From: an uncultured Lachnospiraceae bacterium
GTDB lineage: Bacteria > Bacillota > Clostridia > Lachnospirales > Lachnospiraceae
DNA: 64,000 bases
Reading direction: 5' to 3'
Assembly: GCA_910579395.1 (NCBI GenBank)
Contig: CAJTUC010000015.1
Location: 20,799-84,798, forward strand
The notes below the pieces were generated by a model that did not search any database, was not told the DNA's origin, and saw only the letters and a list, made by a program, of their open reading frames with translations. Made by a program: the position numbers and the translations under genes. Below are positions 33,947 through 43,615 of this stretch, in pieces (the first letter of the stretch is position 1; every line of letters starts with the position of its first letter).

Positions 33947-34729
33947 TTAAATGACATGTTTTACTTTCAATTTGTCAACAATGTAGCTTACTGATTCATC
34001 GGGATCAAGTACGACCTTTTCACCTGCGCCTTTTCTTACCTTATCGGAAGCTTTGGCAATCTTGGTCGGTGAACCTTTCAGACCGAGATTGGCATCATCA
34101 ACATCCTTCAAGTCAGCTCTGCCCCATACAGTGATTTCTTTCTGATATGCGTCAAAGATGCCGCCGGGTGTCATATAACGAGGCTCATTTAATTCGGAAA
34201 GCGCTGTGATCAGACAAGGCATTTTTGCTTTTACGACATGATATCTGTCCTCATACTGACGCTCAACGATAACACTGTCACCTTCAACTTTGATATTCTG
34301 TGCATAAGAAATAACAGGAATATCGAGGTGTTCTGAAATCTGAGGGCCAACCTGAGCGGTATCACCATCGATAGCCTGACGGCCTGTGATGATCAGATCA
34401 TATTCCAGATTTCTGAGCGCGCCTGCAATTGTTGTAGAAGTAGCCCATGTATCAGCGCCGCCGAGCACTCTGTCCGTTACAAGAATGCCGTTGTCAGCGC
34501 CCATTGCCATCGCTTCACGAAGAACTTCTTCTGCTTTCGGAAGACCCATTGTCACAACTGTGACTTCTGCGCCATATTCATCTTTTAATCTCAGTGCTGC
34601 TTCCAGACCTGCTTTGTCATCAGGATTCATGATCGCAAGCATAGCACCTCTGTCTAACGTACCGTCCGGATTGAACTTTACGCCACCCTTTGTATCAGGT
34701 ACCTGTTTAATACAAACAACGATTTTCAT
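33947..34729 (-). CDS. etfB: Electron transfer flavoprotein beta subunit
   Basis: A 260-residue protein with 'MKIVVCIKQVPDTKGGVKF', 'IMNPDDKAGLEAALRLKDEYGAEVT', 'DTWATSTTIAGAL' and the signature 'IITGRQAIDGDTAQVGPQISEHL'. It binds nucleotide/FAD and pairs with EtfA in the bifurcating Bcd-Etf complex. GGAG lies 9 bases before ATG. It sits between bcd and etfA, the usual order in Lachnospiraceae. Confidence 0.96.
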   Translation of the reverse strand: MKIVVCIKQVPDTKGGVKFNPDGTLDRGAMLAIMNPDDKAGLEAALRLKDEYGAEVTVVTMGLPKAEEVLREAMAMGADNGILVTDRVLGGADTWATSTTIAGALRNLEYDLIITGRQAIDGDTAQVGPQISEHLDIPVISYAQNIKVEGDSVIVERQYEDRYHVVKAKMPCLITALSELNEPRYMTPGGIFDAYQKEITVWGRADLKDVDDANLGLKGSPTKIAKASDKVRKGAGEKVVLDPDESVSYIVDKLKVKHVI

Positions 34730-34796
34730 CGATTTTATCTCCTTTCAAAGCGATAATGCGGAGCATTTTCGCATTTTACCTTATTAAAAAATGTGA

Positions 34797-35963
34797 TTAT
34801 TTCAAAAGACTGCCGGAAATGACCATACGCTGAACTTCACTGGTTCCTTCGTAGATTTCCGTAATCTTTGCATCACGCATCATACGCTCTACGTCGTATT
34901 CTCTGATATAACCGTAACCGCCGTGTAACTGAACAGCTTTGGTCGTTACTTCCATAGCAACCTCTGCCGCATACAGTTTTGCCATAGCTGCCTCTACGGA
35001 ATAGGAAATCTTCGGATTCTTTGCATATTCTGCTTTCTTCATAGCCGCCTTGTATACTAACATCTGCGCAGCCTGTACCTTCGTAGCCATATCAGCCAGC
35101 TGGAACTGTGTATTCTGGAAAGCGCCGATCGATCTGCCGAACTGCTTTCTTTCTTTTACATAATTGATGGTCGTCTCTAATGCACCCTCTGCAAGACCGA
35201 GCGCCTGTGCAGCGATACCGATACGTCCGCCGTCCAGTGTGTGCATTGCGATATTGAAACCTTTGCCCTTCTGGCCTAATAAGTTATCCTTAGGGATACG
35301 GCAGTCCGTAAAGATCAATTCGTATGTGGAAGAACCGCAGATACCCATTTTATTTTCTTTTGTTCCGAAAGAAAAGCCGGGTGTTCCTTTTTCTACGATA
35401 AAAGCAGAAATCTCTTTGGTCGTTCTGCCGCGCTTCTCAATCGTTCCGGTAATTGCAAAAATAACGTATACATCCGCTTCCTTACCGTTTGTGATAAAGC
35501 ACTTGGAACCGTTCAATACCCACTCTTCACCGTCGAGTACTGCCTTTGTCTGCTGGCCCTGTGCATCCGTACCTGCGCCTGGCTCTGTCAGACCGAAAGC
35601 GCCTAACTTCTCACCTTTTGCAAGCGGAATCAGATATTTCTGTTTCTGCTCTTCTGTACCATATGTCTGAATCGGGTCACAGCAGAGGGATGTATGTGCT
35701 GATACGATAACGCCTGTTGTACCACACACCTTGGAAAGTTCCTCGACACACATCGTATAGGTCAAAGGATCGCAGCCCTGTCCGCCGTACTCCTTCGGTA
35801 CAGGAATTCCAAGAAAACCTAATTTTGCCATTTTGTCAACTGTCTCTCTGGGGAAACGATGATTTTCATCAATCTCCTGTGCGAGAGGCTTTGCTTCTTT
35901 TTCAGCGAATTCTTTGAAAAGAGTTCTCGCCATTTCATGCTCTTTGCTTAACGTAAAATCCAT
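34797..35963 (-). CDS. bcd: Butyryl-CoA dehydrogenase
   Basis: A 388-residue acyl-CoA dehydrogenase. 'GAFGLTEPGAGTDAQGQQT' and 'KCFITNGKEADVYVIFA' form the FAD/substrate region, 'RKQFGRSIGAFQNTQFQLADM' the dimer face, and the catalytic Glu is in 'AKITEIYEGTSEVQRMVI'. It reduces crotonyl-CoA to butyryl-CoA with EtfAB. GGAGG is 9 bases before ATG. It stands third from the operon end, 36 bases after hbd. Confidence 0.96.
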   Translation of the reverse strand: MDFTLSKEHEMARTLFKEFAEKEAKPLAQEIDENHRFPRETVDKMAKLGFLGIPVPKEYGGQGCDPLTYTMCVEELSKVCGTTGVIVSAHTSLCCDPIQTYGTEEQKQKYLIPLAKGEKLGAFGLTEPGAGTDAQGQQTKAVLDGEEWVLNGSKCFITNGKEADVYVIFAITGTIEKRGRTTKEISAFIVEKGTPGFSFGTKENKMGICGSSTYELIFTDCRIPKDNLLGQKGKGFNIAMHTLDGGRIGIAAQALGLAEGALETTINYVKERKQFGRSIGAFQNTQFQLADMATKVQAAQMLVYKAAMKKAEYAKNPKISYSVEAAMAKLYAAEVAMEVTTKAVQLHGGYGYIREYDVERMMRDAKITEIYEGTSEVQRMVISGSLLK

Positions 35964-35999
35964 GATTTATATTCCTCCATAAATATTTTAATGGTCTGT

Positions 36000-36839
36000 C
36001 TATTTTGAATAGTCGTAAAATCCTTTTCCGGTCTTGCAGCCTAATTTGCCTGCACGTACCATCTTCCTAAGAAGCGGAGCGGGACGATACTTCGGATCGC
36101 CTGTCTCAGAATAAATAACTTCCATGATCGCAAGAACAATATCAAGACCTACATAATCGCCTAACTGCAGCGGACCCATCGGATGATTTGCGCCGAGTCT
36201 CATAGCCGCATCGATATCTTCTACGCTTGCAACGCCTGCTTCCAGTACGCAGATACCTTCGTTGATCATCGGAATCAGAATTCTGTTAACAACAAAACCT
36301 GCTGCCTCGTTTACTTCAACAGGAGTCTTGCCGATTTCTTCCGCAATCGCTTTTACCTTATTAAATACTTCGTCTGTGGTGTTCTCTCCGCGGATGATCT
36401 CAACCAGCTTCATAACAGGAGCCGGATTGAAGAAGTGCATACCGATGACCGGTCTGTCAATGCCTGCGCCGATTTCCGTAATGGAAAGAGAGGATGTATT
36501 GGTCGCGAAGATACAGTCTGCTTTGCAGATATCCTGTAATTCTTTAAATGTCTGTTTTTTAATATCCATCACTTCAAGAGCTGCCTCAACGATCAGATCA
36601 CAATCTGTACAGATTGTCTTAACGCCTGTTGTGATCTTTGCCAGAACCTTGTCAGCATCTTCCTGTGACATTTTGCCCTTTGCAATACGTTTCTCAAAAC
36701 CTTTGGCAATCTTGTTCTTGCCGTTTGCAGCAAATTCTTCATTGATATCACATAAACAAACTTCATACCCTTCTGTCTGGGCAAAAGCCTGCGCGATACC
36801 AGAACCCATTGTGCCTGCGCCGATAATACCTACTTTCAT
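36000..36839 (-). CDS. hbd: 3-hydroxybutyryl-CoA dehydrogenase
   Basis: A 279-residue NAD(P)-binding enzyme: Rossmann motif 'VGIIGAGTMGSGIAQAFAQ', the catalytic region 'TNTSSLSITEIGAG' and 'VIGMHFFNPAPVMKLVEII' with the catalytic His, and C-terminal '3HCDH' helices 'GANHPMGPLQLGDYVGLD'. It reduces acetoacetyl-CoA to 3-hydroxybutyryl-CoA. AGGAGG is 8 bases upstream. It lies between crt and bcd in the operon. Confidence 0.96.
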   Translation of the reverse strand: MKVGIIGAGTMGSGIAQAFAQTEGYEVCLCDINEEFAANGKNKIAKGFEKRIAKGKMSQEDADKVLAKITTGVKTICTDCDLIVEAALEVMDIKKQTFKELQDICKADCIFATNTSSLSITEIGAGIDRPVIGMHFFNPAPVMKLVEIIRGENTTDEVFNKVKAIAEEIGKTPVEVNEAAGFVVNRILIPMINEGICVLEAGVASVEDIDAAMRLGANHPMGPLQLGDYVGLDIVLAIMEVIYSETGDPKYRPAPLLRKMVRAGKLGCKTGKGFYDYSK

Positions 36840-36867
36840 GGAAAAAACCTCCTATAATTTAATATTT

Positions 36868-37653
36868 TTATTTGTTTTTAAACGGCTCTTTTACCTTTTC
36901 TTTGTTCTTATCCAGGAAAAATGCCATACCATATTTCTGATCTTCTGTTTCGAAACAGTCGCCGAACAGTTTCTCCTCGATAACGATTGCATCGTCCATG
37001 CCCGCTTCCAGACCGTCATTGATTGCTTTCTTGCAGTTGCGCACAGCAATCGGTGCATTCTTTGCGATGCCTGCTGCCATTTTCTCTGCAGCCGCCATCA
37101 GTTCTTCCTGCGGATATACAGCATTTACAAGGCCAATCCGCAAAGCTTCGTCAGCCTTGATATTTCTTGCCGTGTAGATCATCTGTTTTGCCATACCCGG
37201 GCCGACCAGTCTTGCAAGTCTCTGTGTACCGCCAAAACCGGGTGTAATTCCGAGGCCGACTTCCGGCTGTCCGAATACCGCGTTGTCGGAACAGATTCTG
37301 ATATCGCAGCTCATGGAAATCTCACAGCCGCCGCCGAGCGCAAAGCCGTTTACTGCCGCAATGACAGGGATTGGGAAAACTTCCAGTTTACGGAAAACAT
37401 CATTTCCCTTTTTACCGAATGCTTCTCCTTCTGCTTTCGTCAGCGTGCTCATCTCTCCGATATCTGCACCCGCTACGAAGGATTTCTGCCCTGCACCTGT
37501 TAAAATAAGGCATCTCACGTTATCCAGATCGACTGCGTCAAGTGTCTTGTCCAGTTCTTCCAGAACTGCAGAATTCAAAGCATTCAATGCTTTTTCACGG
37601 CTGATGGTAATAATACCGACCTGGCCCTTTACTTCATATAATACAAACTCCAT
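36868..37653 (-). CDS. crt: 3-hydroxybutyryl-CoA dehydratase (crotonase)
   Basis: A 261-residue enoyl-CoA hydratase-family enzyme, the standard length. 'GIITISREKALNALNSAVLEEL', oxyanion-hole 'KSFVAGADIGEM', 'NGFALGGGCEISMSCDIRI' and catalytic Glu region 'FGQPEVGLGITPGFGGTQRLARLVG' are all present. It dehydrates 3-hydroxybutyryl-CoA to crotonyl-CoA. The start at 37653 fits homologue length; AAAGGAG is 12 bases upstream and a second, out-of-frame ATG lies directly after it. Confidence 0.95.
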   Translation of the reverse strand: MEFVLYEVKGQVGIITISREKALNALNSAVLEELDKTLDAVDLDNVRCLILTGAGQKSFVAGADIGEMSTLTKAEGEAFGKKGNDVFRKLEVFPIPVIAAVNGFALGGGCEISMSCDIRICSDNAVFGQPEVGLGITPGFGGTQRLARLVGPGMAKQMIYTARNIKADEALRIGLVNAVYPQEELMAAAEKMAAGIAKNAPIAVRNCKKAINDGLEAGMDDAIVIEEKLFGDCFETEDQKYGMAFFLDKNKEKVKEPFKNK

Positions 37654-37754
37654 TCTATAACCATGCTCCTTTCTCAGTCTGCGAGTCTGGGACATCAGAC
37701 CCAGACCCGCGGTTGAAAATCTCTAATTTTCAACTTTGTTTCCTCACCTTAGAT

Positions 37755-38939
37755 TTAATCTCTCTCTACGATTGTTGCACAACCCATGCCACCGCCGATG
37801 CACAGTGTCGCAAGACCTTTCTTTGCATCGCGTTTCTCCATCTCATGAAGCAGCGTTACGAGAATACGGCAGCCGGAAGCTCCTACCGGATGTCCGAGAG
37901 CGATTGCTCCGCCGTTTACGTTCAATACGTCGTTGCTGAATCCCAAATCTTTCTGTACTGCAAGAGACTGTGCCGCAAATGCTTCGTTTGCTTCAATCAG
38001 ATCAAAATCATCAATCTTCATGCCGGCTTTAGCCATTGCCTTCTGGGTAGCCGGTACAGGACCTACGCCCATGATAGAAGGATCTACACCACCGAGTGCG
38101 CCTGCTACAAAAGTAGCCATCGGCTTAACGCCCAGTTCTTTTGCTTTTTCTTCGCTCATAACAACGATCGCTGCCGCGCCGTCATTAATGCCTGAAGAGT
38201 TTGCTGCCGTAACAAGGCCGCCTTCCGGTTTGAAAGCAGGGCGCAGTTTGGAAATGCTCTCCGCCGTAACGCCAGCACGAGGGCCTTCATCCGTATCGAC
38301 AACGATTGTCTCTTTTTTCTTCTTTACTTCGACCGGAACGATTTCATCTTTGAATTTTCCTTCTGCTCTTGCTTTTTCACATTTCTGCTGTGACCATGCA
38401 GCGAACTCATCGAGCTGCTCTCTTGTAAGGCCGTATTTCTCAGCAACATTCTCTGCTGTAATGCCCATATGATAGTTATTGAAAACATCCCACAATGCGT
38501 CGTTTACCATGGTATCGACCAGTGTCGCATTGTTCATTCTGTAACCGTAACGGCCCTGCATTGCTGCATAAGGAGCCATTGACATATTTTCCATACCGCC
38601 CGCAACAACAATATCGGCATCTCCTGCGATGATCATCTGTGCCGCCATATTAACGCAGTTCAGACCGGAACCACATACGACATTGACGGTAACAGCAGGT
38701 GTTGTAACCGGTAAGCCGGCTTTAATAGATGCCTGACGCGCTACGTTCTGTCCAAGTCCCGCCTGGATAACGCATCCCATATACACATGGTCTACGGCAT
38801 CTGCCGGAACGCCTGCTCTGTTTAATGCCTCCTTAATAACGATAGATCCGAGAACCGGTGCGGGAGTTGTGCTCAGTGCTCCGCCCATTGTACCGATTGC
38901 AGTACGACATGCGCCTGCCAAAACAACTTTTTTTGCCAT
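37755..38939 (-). CDS. thl: Acetyl-CoA acetyltransferase (thiolase)
   Basis: A 394-residue thiolase: active-site Cys in 'VNVVCGSGLNCVNMAAQ', 'GGMENMSMAPYA', His in 'NGGAIALGHPVGASGCRI' and the second Cys in 'LCIGGGMGCATI'. It condenses two acetyl-CoA to acetoacetyl-CoA, the first step of butyrate formation. GGAGG is 10 bases before ATG. It is the first gene of the operon, with a promoter at 39027-39055. Confidence 0.96.
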   Translation of the reverse strand: MAKKVVLAGACRTAIGTMGGALSTTPAPVLGSIVIKEALNRAGVPADAVDHVYMGCVIQAGLGQNVARQASIKAGLPVTTPAVTVNVVCGSGLNCVNMAAQMIIAGDADIVVAGGMENMSMAPYAAMQGRYGYRMNNATLVDTMVNDALWDVFNNYHMGITAENVAEKYGLTREQLDEFAAWSQQKCEKARAEGKFKDEIVPVEVKKKKETIVVDTDEGPRAGVTAESISKLRPAFKPEGGLVTAANSSGINDGAAAIVVMSEEKAKELGVKPMATFVAGALGGVDPSIMGVGPVPATQKAMAKAGMKIDDFDLIEANEAFAAQSLAVQKDLGFSNDVLNVNGGAIALGHPVGASGCRILVTLLHEMEKRDAKKGLATLCIGGGMGCATIVERD

Positions 38940-39026
38940 TTTTTCTTTCCTCCGTTTACTCTCTAAATGCCTTTGTTTCGGGCTTCTGGGATGATTGTTA
39001 TTTTTTTATCATTTCCCACTGCCACT

Positions 39027-39055
39027 ATTGTATCATAGGGGTTCTGTTTTTGCAA
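39027..39055 (-). promoter_or_regulatory. Promoter of the butyrate operon
   Basis: On the minus strand TTGCAA (39050-39055) and TACAAT (39027-39032) are separated by exactly 17 bases, about 88 bases before the thl start. The rest of the gap from 38940 to 39270 holds no supported gene. Confidence 0.75.
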
Positions 39056-39270
39056 TGGTTTTCGATATCGATTTCGTGGATTCGTGGGGGATTCATATGC
39101 TGGCTTCTGACAACAACTATATCGCTGAAGCTTTCCGCCGAACTGGAGAAATTGAAAGCGGAAATCGGCAGGTAGTCATGTTTTTCGCTGCCTGCATTAT
39201 ACCGCAAACACGAAACAATCTGATGGCGTAGCTCTGCCTCTTTTCCTCTATAATAATTACAGAGCCTGTT

Positions 39271-40115
39271 TTACCATTTTCCTGTTAATACTCCGCTCAG
39301 ATATTTATTTTTCTCAACAAAACATTTAATAAATATATACGGAAACAAAAAGCCAAAAACCAACATCAATCCCATACATAATAAATAAGGCGCTCCTAAT
39401 TTTTGATATACAAAAACGCGTATTGCAACTTATACATACGGACTCATTAAATAAATTCCATAGCTATAATTACTTGCCAGTTCCAAAATTTTTTTTGGGT
39501 ATCCTCCTTGTGCTTGAATATGTATTGCCAGGTACAGCACAGGTATACTTCCAATTAATGCTGTCAATAATTCTGTACTTTTATTATTTCCAATAAACAT
39601 AACAATTCCACCGTTTATTAAAATAAAAATCAACATTAGTAATCCTTTATTTTCTATCCACTTTTTTATTATAGAAAAATACCCCCATAAAAAGATTCCT
39701 AATACAAAAAATATAGAGTTTTCCATCAATTTATCAAAATAGAATGGGCTAACGAACAAATTAATAATGTATAATCCCAAACTTATTAGTAACCATATCA
39801 TTTTATTATAAATAAATCTGCTGATAATCAAAAAAACATGTTGATCACAAACAAATTCCAAATATACCACAGTGTCCCACTTGTACTCTTTCCAAGAGTC
39901 TTTTGGCCCTCTTTATTAGTTCGTCCTTAATATGAAAACCATAAATATATTCTCTGGCAAATTCTGTATACATATTAATATAGCCATATGCAGAATCCGG
40001 AAATGAATGTCCCAGTAATACCAGCACAAATGCTATTCCGCGTAATATATTAATTTTAAACGGACTATCGTACAGGAAATGTGATACATAATCTTCCCTG
40101 GATTTTTTAGCATTC
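39271..40115 (-). pseudogene. Broken acyltransferase-3 family gene
   Basis: Fragments in order read as an OafA-type O-acyltransferase: 'INILRGIAFVLVLLGHSF' at the N-terminus, 'AREYIYGFHI', then a jump to 'KRAKRLLERV', 'SGTLWYIWNLFVINMFF', a long helical part ('IWLLISLGLYIINLFVSPF', 'LASNYSYGIYLMSPYV'), and after an in-frame TAA at 39430 the end 'RVFVYQKLGAPYLLCMGLM' and 'GVLTGKW'. The segment after FH that normally holds the 'PLFFFLSG' helix is missing. Internal deletion, frameshifts and a nonsense codon show decay. It is AT-rich like the preceding EPS genes and probably once decorated the polymer. Confidence 0.75.
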
Positions 40116-40230
40116 CGCCCTTATTTATGTTTCTAAAATCACCCATCCATAGCGTAAGCACCAAATCTGACTCTTAAGAATATGTCTCCTAATAAGACAT
40201 CATTAAAAATCCGCTAACCATTATTTTCTA

Positions 40231-41586
40231 TTATTCACATTTTACAGCATTGCATTTTTTATGAAGCAGTTTCATTGTAAAAACGGGCGCTAAAAGTTCA
40301 TATGGCATAAGCGACAATGTATTGGCTATCACTACTCCTATCCAGGATCCCATACTTTGGACGAATATATAGGAAAGAGGTATGAACACCAATGCAGCAA
40401 ATGTCATCCATATCATCTGCACTCTGAAATAGGACAATCCATTTCCTATGGAAGTATTCACGCTATGAAGAACCAGCATGGTATTGGAAAAAACAAATGC
40501 CAAAGCATATCCTGAATGAACTTTTACAATATCTTTTCCTACCCAACACTCTATAATCCAAGGTAATATTGGAATGACACATAATTCTAACAATAAACAG
40601 GCAGCTGCTGCCAGTAAAAAGAATCGATATATTTTCTTAATCCATTGAAAATTTTTCTGCGCCTGTGCTTTAGTCACCGCAGACCAAATAGGTGTTAAGG
40701 CTAAAGAAACAAGCATTCCTACCGTTTTAAATATCTTATTATAAATTTGATACTCAACAACGTAATCCGATGTCGTAAAATTCGAAATGATCAGTTCATT
40801 GACAGAGGATATGACCATAAATACGATTTGAAGCCATAATAAAGAAATCCCTATACTAAAAATATCTTTTATACAATTCTTCCTAAAAAAAGATACAGAT
40901 GGAAAATTGTCTTTTAATAAAAATTTGAAAACAAACCAGGAACAGATTAAATATGGTATGTTTATTGCACAAACATTAATTAATGACATAATTTTTAAAT
41001 TCATTTCTAAAGTTCCCGATGGAATAATACACAAAGAAATCAGAATAATGACATTCGGAAATAACGATAGCAAATTAACGATTGCCGAACACTGCATTGC
41101 ATATAAAATTGAAGTAACAATTTTCAAAACCGTACTGATGATGATTCCCCAAAAAACAAGCTGTACACAATGTGCAAGAATATCATTTGATATGACCGTA
41201 TCTTCTACATTAAATATTTTATTCCAATTTAACCGTATAATAACAATTTCACCAATAATCAGTATTATGCCTGCTATACAGAGCATTAATCCATACGTTG
41301 TTGAGATGAGGCTCTTAACCTGTTCCATATCTTTTTTTTCAATTGCCATCGGCAGTTTATTTCTTAATCCATGACCCAATCCCAAATCAAATAAAGTAAC
41401 CCAGTTCAATACAGAAAGTATCGTATACCAGAGTCCCAAAGAGGTTTTGTCATTGAAAAAACGGATATACATGGGAAGCAATATAAGTGATACTACTAAT
41501 GATGCTCCCTTAACAAGAAATGCCCCCAACATATTCTTTATGACCTGCCGATTATGATCAAAAATATTACTTATCCTTTTTAGCAT
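40231..41586 (-). CDS. Polysaccharide flippase, Wzx-like
   Basis: A 451-residue protein with about 12-14 helices. The N-terminus 'FLVKGASLVVSLILLPMYIRFFN' and 'GLWYTILSVLNWVTLFDLGLGHGLRNKL' is typical of Wzx/PST flippases that move lipid-linked repeat units across the membrane. It is strongly AT-rich compared with the butyrate operon. AGAGG lies about 11 bases upstream of ATG. It stands next to the EpsG-like polymerase gene, as expected for a Wzx/Wzy-type locus. Confidence 0.88.
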   Translation of the reverse strand: MLKRISNIFDHNRQVIKNMLGAFLVKGASLVVSLILLPMYIRFFNDKTSLGLWYTILSVLNWVTLFDLGLGHGLRNKLPMAIEKKDMEQVKSLISTTYGLMLCIAGIILIIGEIVIIRLNWNKIFNVEDTVISNDILAHCVQLVFWGIIISTVLKIVTSILYAMQCSAIVNLLSLFPNVIILISLCIIPSGTLEMNLKIMSLINVCAINIPYLICSWFVFKFLLKDNFPSVSFFRKNCIKDIFSIGISLLWLQIVFMVISSVNELIISNFTTSDYVVEYQIYNKIFKTVGMLVSLALTPIWSAVTKAQAQKNFQWIKKIYRFFLLAAAACLLLELCVIPILPWIIECWVGKDIVKVHSGYALAFVFSNTMLVLHSVNTSIGNGLSYFRVQMIWMTFAALVFIPLSYIFVQSMGSWIGVVIANTLSLMPYELLAPVFTMKLLHKKCNAVKCE

Positions 41587-41675
41587 AAATTTTCATACCT
41601 CTATACCTATATGAATCGAAATCTCAGTTACATGACTTATTCCATGATCTGAGGATAAAGTAAATTAACCATTCC

Positions 41676-42743
41676 CTATCTTTCAAAAAGATATGTCTGA
41701 TACGGTATTATACTTCCATAATTACTCATAATACGATATGAAAAATAAAACAATACCATACCATATACTATAAACTTATAGAAAATACGATATTTATTGA
41801 AATAACTCGTTACAACAGGCACTAAGATAATAATAAATATCTGCAAATATAGATTTTCTCTGGCTATTAAAATTTCTGTCGAAAAAAACACTCCCAATAA
41901 GAGCTCTCCCCATAGCAGCACACTCCCCTTTAACAATAACTGTTCCTTCTCCGCCGGCAAGTCGTATCTTTTGGGAATCCACATAGCATAAAGGAATGTC
42001 AACGCATATATTATCTGCATTACAACATTTCTTCCCGTGGCTTTATAAACTCCTAATAAATAAGATGAATATCCCGCAAAACTATTCGTAAAAATATTAA
42101 ACAAAATATTAACTGATAAAAGTGCGATTACGGATACTCCAATAGCATAATATACACGCCTTCTTGTCCAATTCATGCTCAATACCAGCAAAACCGGCAC
42201 GCCTATGATAGCCGAAGTATGGATTGATACTGCAAACGCTAAAAAAAATATGCTAAAAATCTTCTTTCCTTTTATAAAGAGCGCCGCCGAAAGGAACAAT
42301 AAACATAACGCCATGTTTTGGCGCGCGATATTCATGGCCTGTAAAGCAAATATTAAATAGTATAAGACAATTGCCTGCTTCAGATCAACCTCCAAAAGCT
42401 CAATTGCAATCCATATAACAATTACGATAAAATATCCCGTCACAAACATATAAATATTAGGATTTCTACCGCATACAGAAGAAACTGCTTTAAAAAAAAC
42501 TGCCCATCCTGGAAATTTAGCATACATTTTAGTCAATTCTGAAATATTTCCATCATAACTGATCAGCATCTTATATGCATTGTAATATTGATATGTGTCA
42601 GTGCCTGTATAACAGGAGCGAAAAGCTATAATTCCGCCGATATGTATAGCAGTAATAATAAAATACATTCTGTGTTTTATCTTGAAAATTTTAAATACCC
42701 ATGAATACATAAGTAAAATGAACAAGTTGACGAAATAAAACAT
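41676..42743 (-). CDS. epsG: EpsG-family polysaccharide polymerase
   Basis: About 355 residues, ten or more helices. 'ITAIHIGGIIAFRSCYTGTDTYQYYNAY' near the N-terminus is the EpsG (Wzy-like) signature with the conserved R and 'GTDTxxY' motif. It probably polymerises the repeat unit outside the membrane. The start at 42743 has GGGGAG about 10 bases upstream and keeps the first helix; the longer frame begins at 42761. AT-rich, in the same transcript as the glycosyltransferases. Confidence 0.82.
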   Translation of the reverse strand: MFYFVNLFILLMYSWVFKIFKIKHRMYFIITAIHIGGIIAFRSCYTGTDTYQYYNAYKMLISYDGNISELTKMYAKFPGWAVFFKAVSSVCGRNPNIYMFVTGYFIVIVIWIAIELLEVDLKQAIVLYYLIFALQAMNIARQNMALCLLFLSAALFIKGKKIFSIFFLAFAVSIHTSAIIGVPVLLVLSMNWTRRRVYYAIGVSVIALLSVNILFNIFTNSFAGYSSYLLGVYKATGRNVVMQIIYALTFLYAMWIPKRYDLPAEKEQLLLKGSVLLWGELLLGVFFSTEILIARENLYLQIFIIILVPVVTSYFNKYRIFYKFIVYGMVLFYFSYRIMSNYGSIIPYQTYLFER

Positions 42744-42770
42744 TACATTTTCTCTCCCCAATATTTTTTA

Positions 42771-43574
42771 TTATCTTGGTTTATATTTTACAATATTCTT
42801 TTCCCGTCTATACACACTCCAAAAATTCGTTAATCCAGGCGCAACTCTTTTTGCAATTTCCTTTATATATCCTAAAAATATCAGTTTATTTTTCCACGGT
42901 AAATGATACTGTATTTTTAACATATTATCTTCTTTATTGCAAAGCGCGACCCGTTCATTAGAAATCCCACTTTTTTTTCTATCCGCAATGATCGTATTGA
43001 TTCCCGTAAAGATACATCCATTCATCTTTAGTCGAAGCATTTGTTCGTAATCCGCTTTTATTTTATAATGACAATCAAAAGGAAATTTTAGTAATAGTTC
43101 TCTTCTGACAAATAATGACTGATGGCATAATGACATCCCCTCTTCTAAAAAAAGGTCACTATGATTAACAATATAGCCTCTTTTTTCTGTAATGCGAATC
43201 AATGTATGTCCATATATTACATCAGAATGACTCCAGTCTTTATCTTCAAAAACATCAGATAATACTGTATCATTATAGAAAAGATCCCCTGAATTCATAA
43301 AGACGACCCAATCACCACTGCAATTTTCAACTGCAATGTTCATGGCATCATATATTCCATCATCCCCGGAAATAATATGCTTCAATAAAATGCCTTTATT
43401 TTCAAAAAAAGGCTGGAAGCTGCGTATTATTTCATTTGTTTTATCAGTAGAACCACCATCTTTGATAATATATTCAATCTTATGATAATCTTGTCCTAAT
43501 ACTGATCTCATCGTCTTTTCTATCTCTGATTCTATATTTAAACAAACAGTAACTATCGAAATTATACCGCTCAT
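42771..43574 (-). CDS. Family 2 glycosyltransferase
   Basis: A 267-residue GT-A enzyme: 'ISIVTVCLNIESEIEKTM', 'EYIIKDGGSTDKTNEI', 'ISGDDGIYDAMNIAVENC', 'GDWVVFMNSGDLFY' and the acceptor region 'HQSLFVRRELLLKFPFD'. The 'SGDDGIYDAMN' motif is found in the WcaA/colanic-acid-type subgroup. It transfers a sugar to the lipid-linked repeat unit at the cytoplasmic face. GGGGAA lies 3-7 bases before ATG. AT-rich. Confidence 0.88.
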   Translation of the reverse strand: MSGIISIVTVCLNIESEIEKTMRSVLGQDYHKIEYIIKDGGSTDKTNEIIRSFQPFFENKGILLKHIISGDDGIYDAMNIAVENCSGDWVVFMNSGDLFYNDTVLSDVFEDKDWSHSDVIYGHTLIRITEKRGYIVNHSDLFLEEGMSLCHQSLFVRRELLLKFPFDCHYKIKADYEQMLRLKMNGCIFTGINTIIADRKKSGISNERVALCNKEDNMLKIQYHLPWKNKLIFLGYIKEIAKRVAPGLTNFWSVYRREKNIVKYKPR

Positions 43575-43615
43575 ATTTTCCCCTTATATCCTCGCAAAAA
43601 GGTTTACTAATATCT

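Noticed and set aside
36262..37503. 413-codon plus-strand frame across hbd and crt
   Set aside because: Antisense to two strongly conserved enzyme genes and spanning their gap; a codon-usage shadow.
39025..39207. 60-codon minus-strand frame upstream of thl
   Set aside because: It covers the butyrate-operon promoter, has no ribosome binding site and no similarity.
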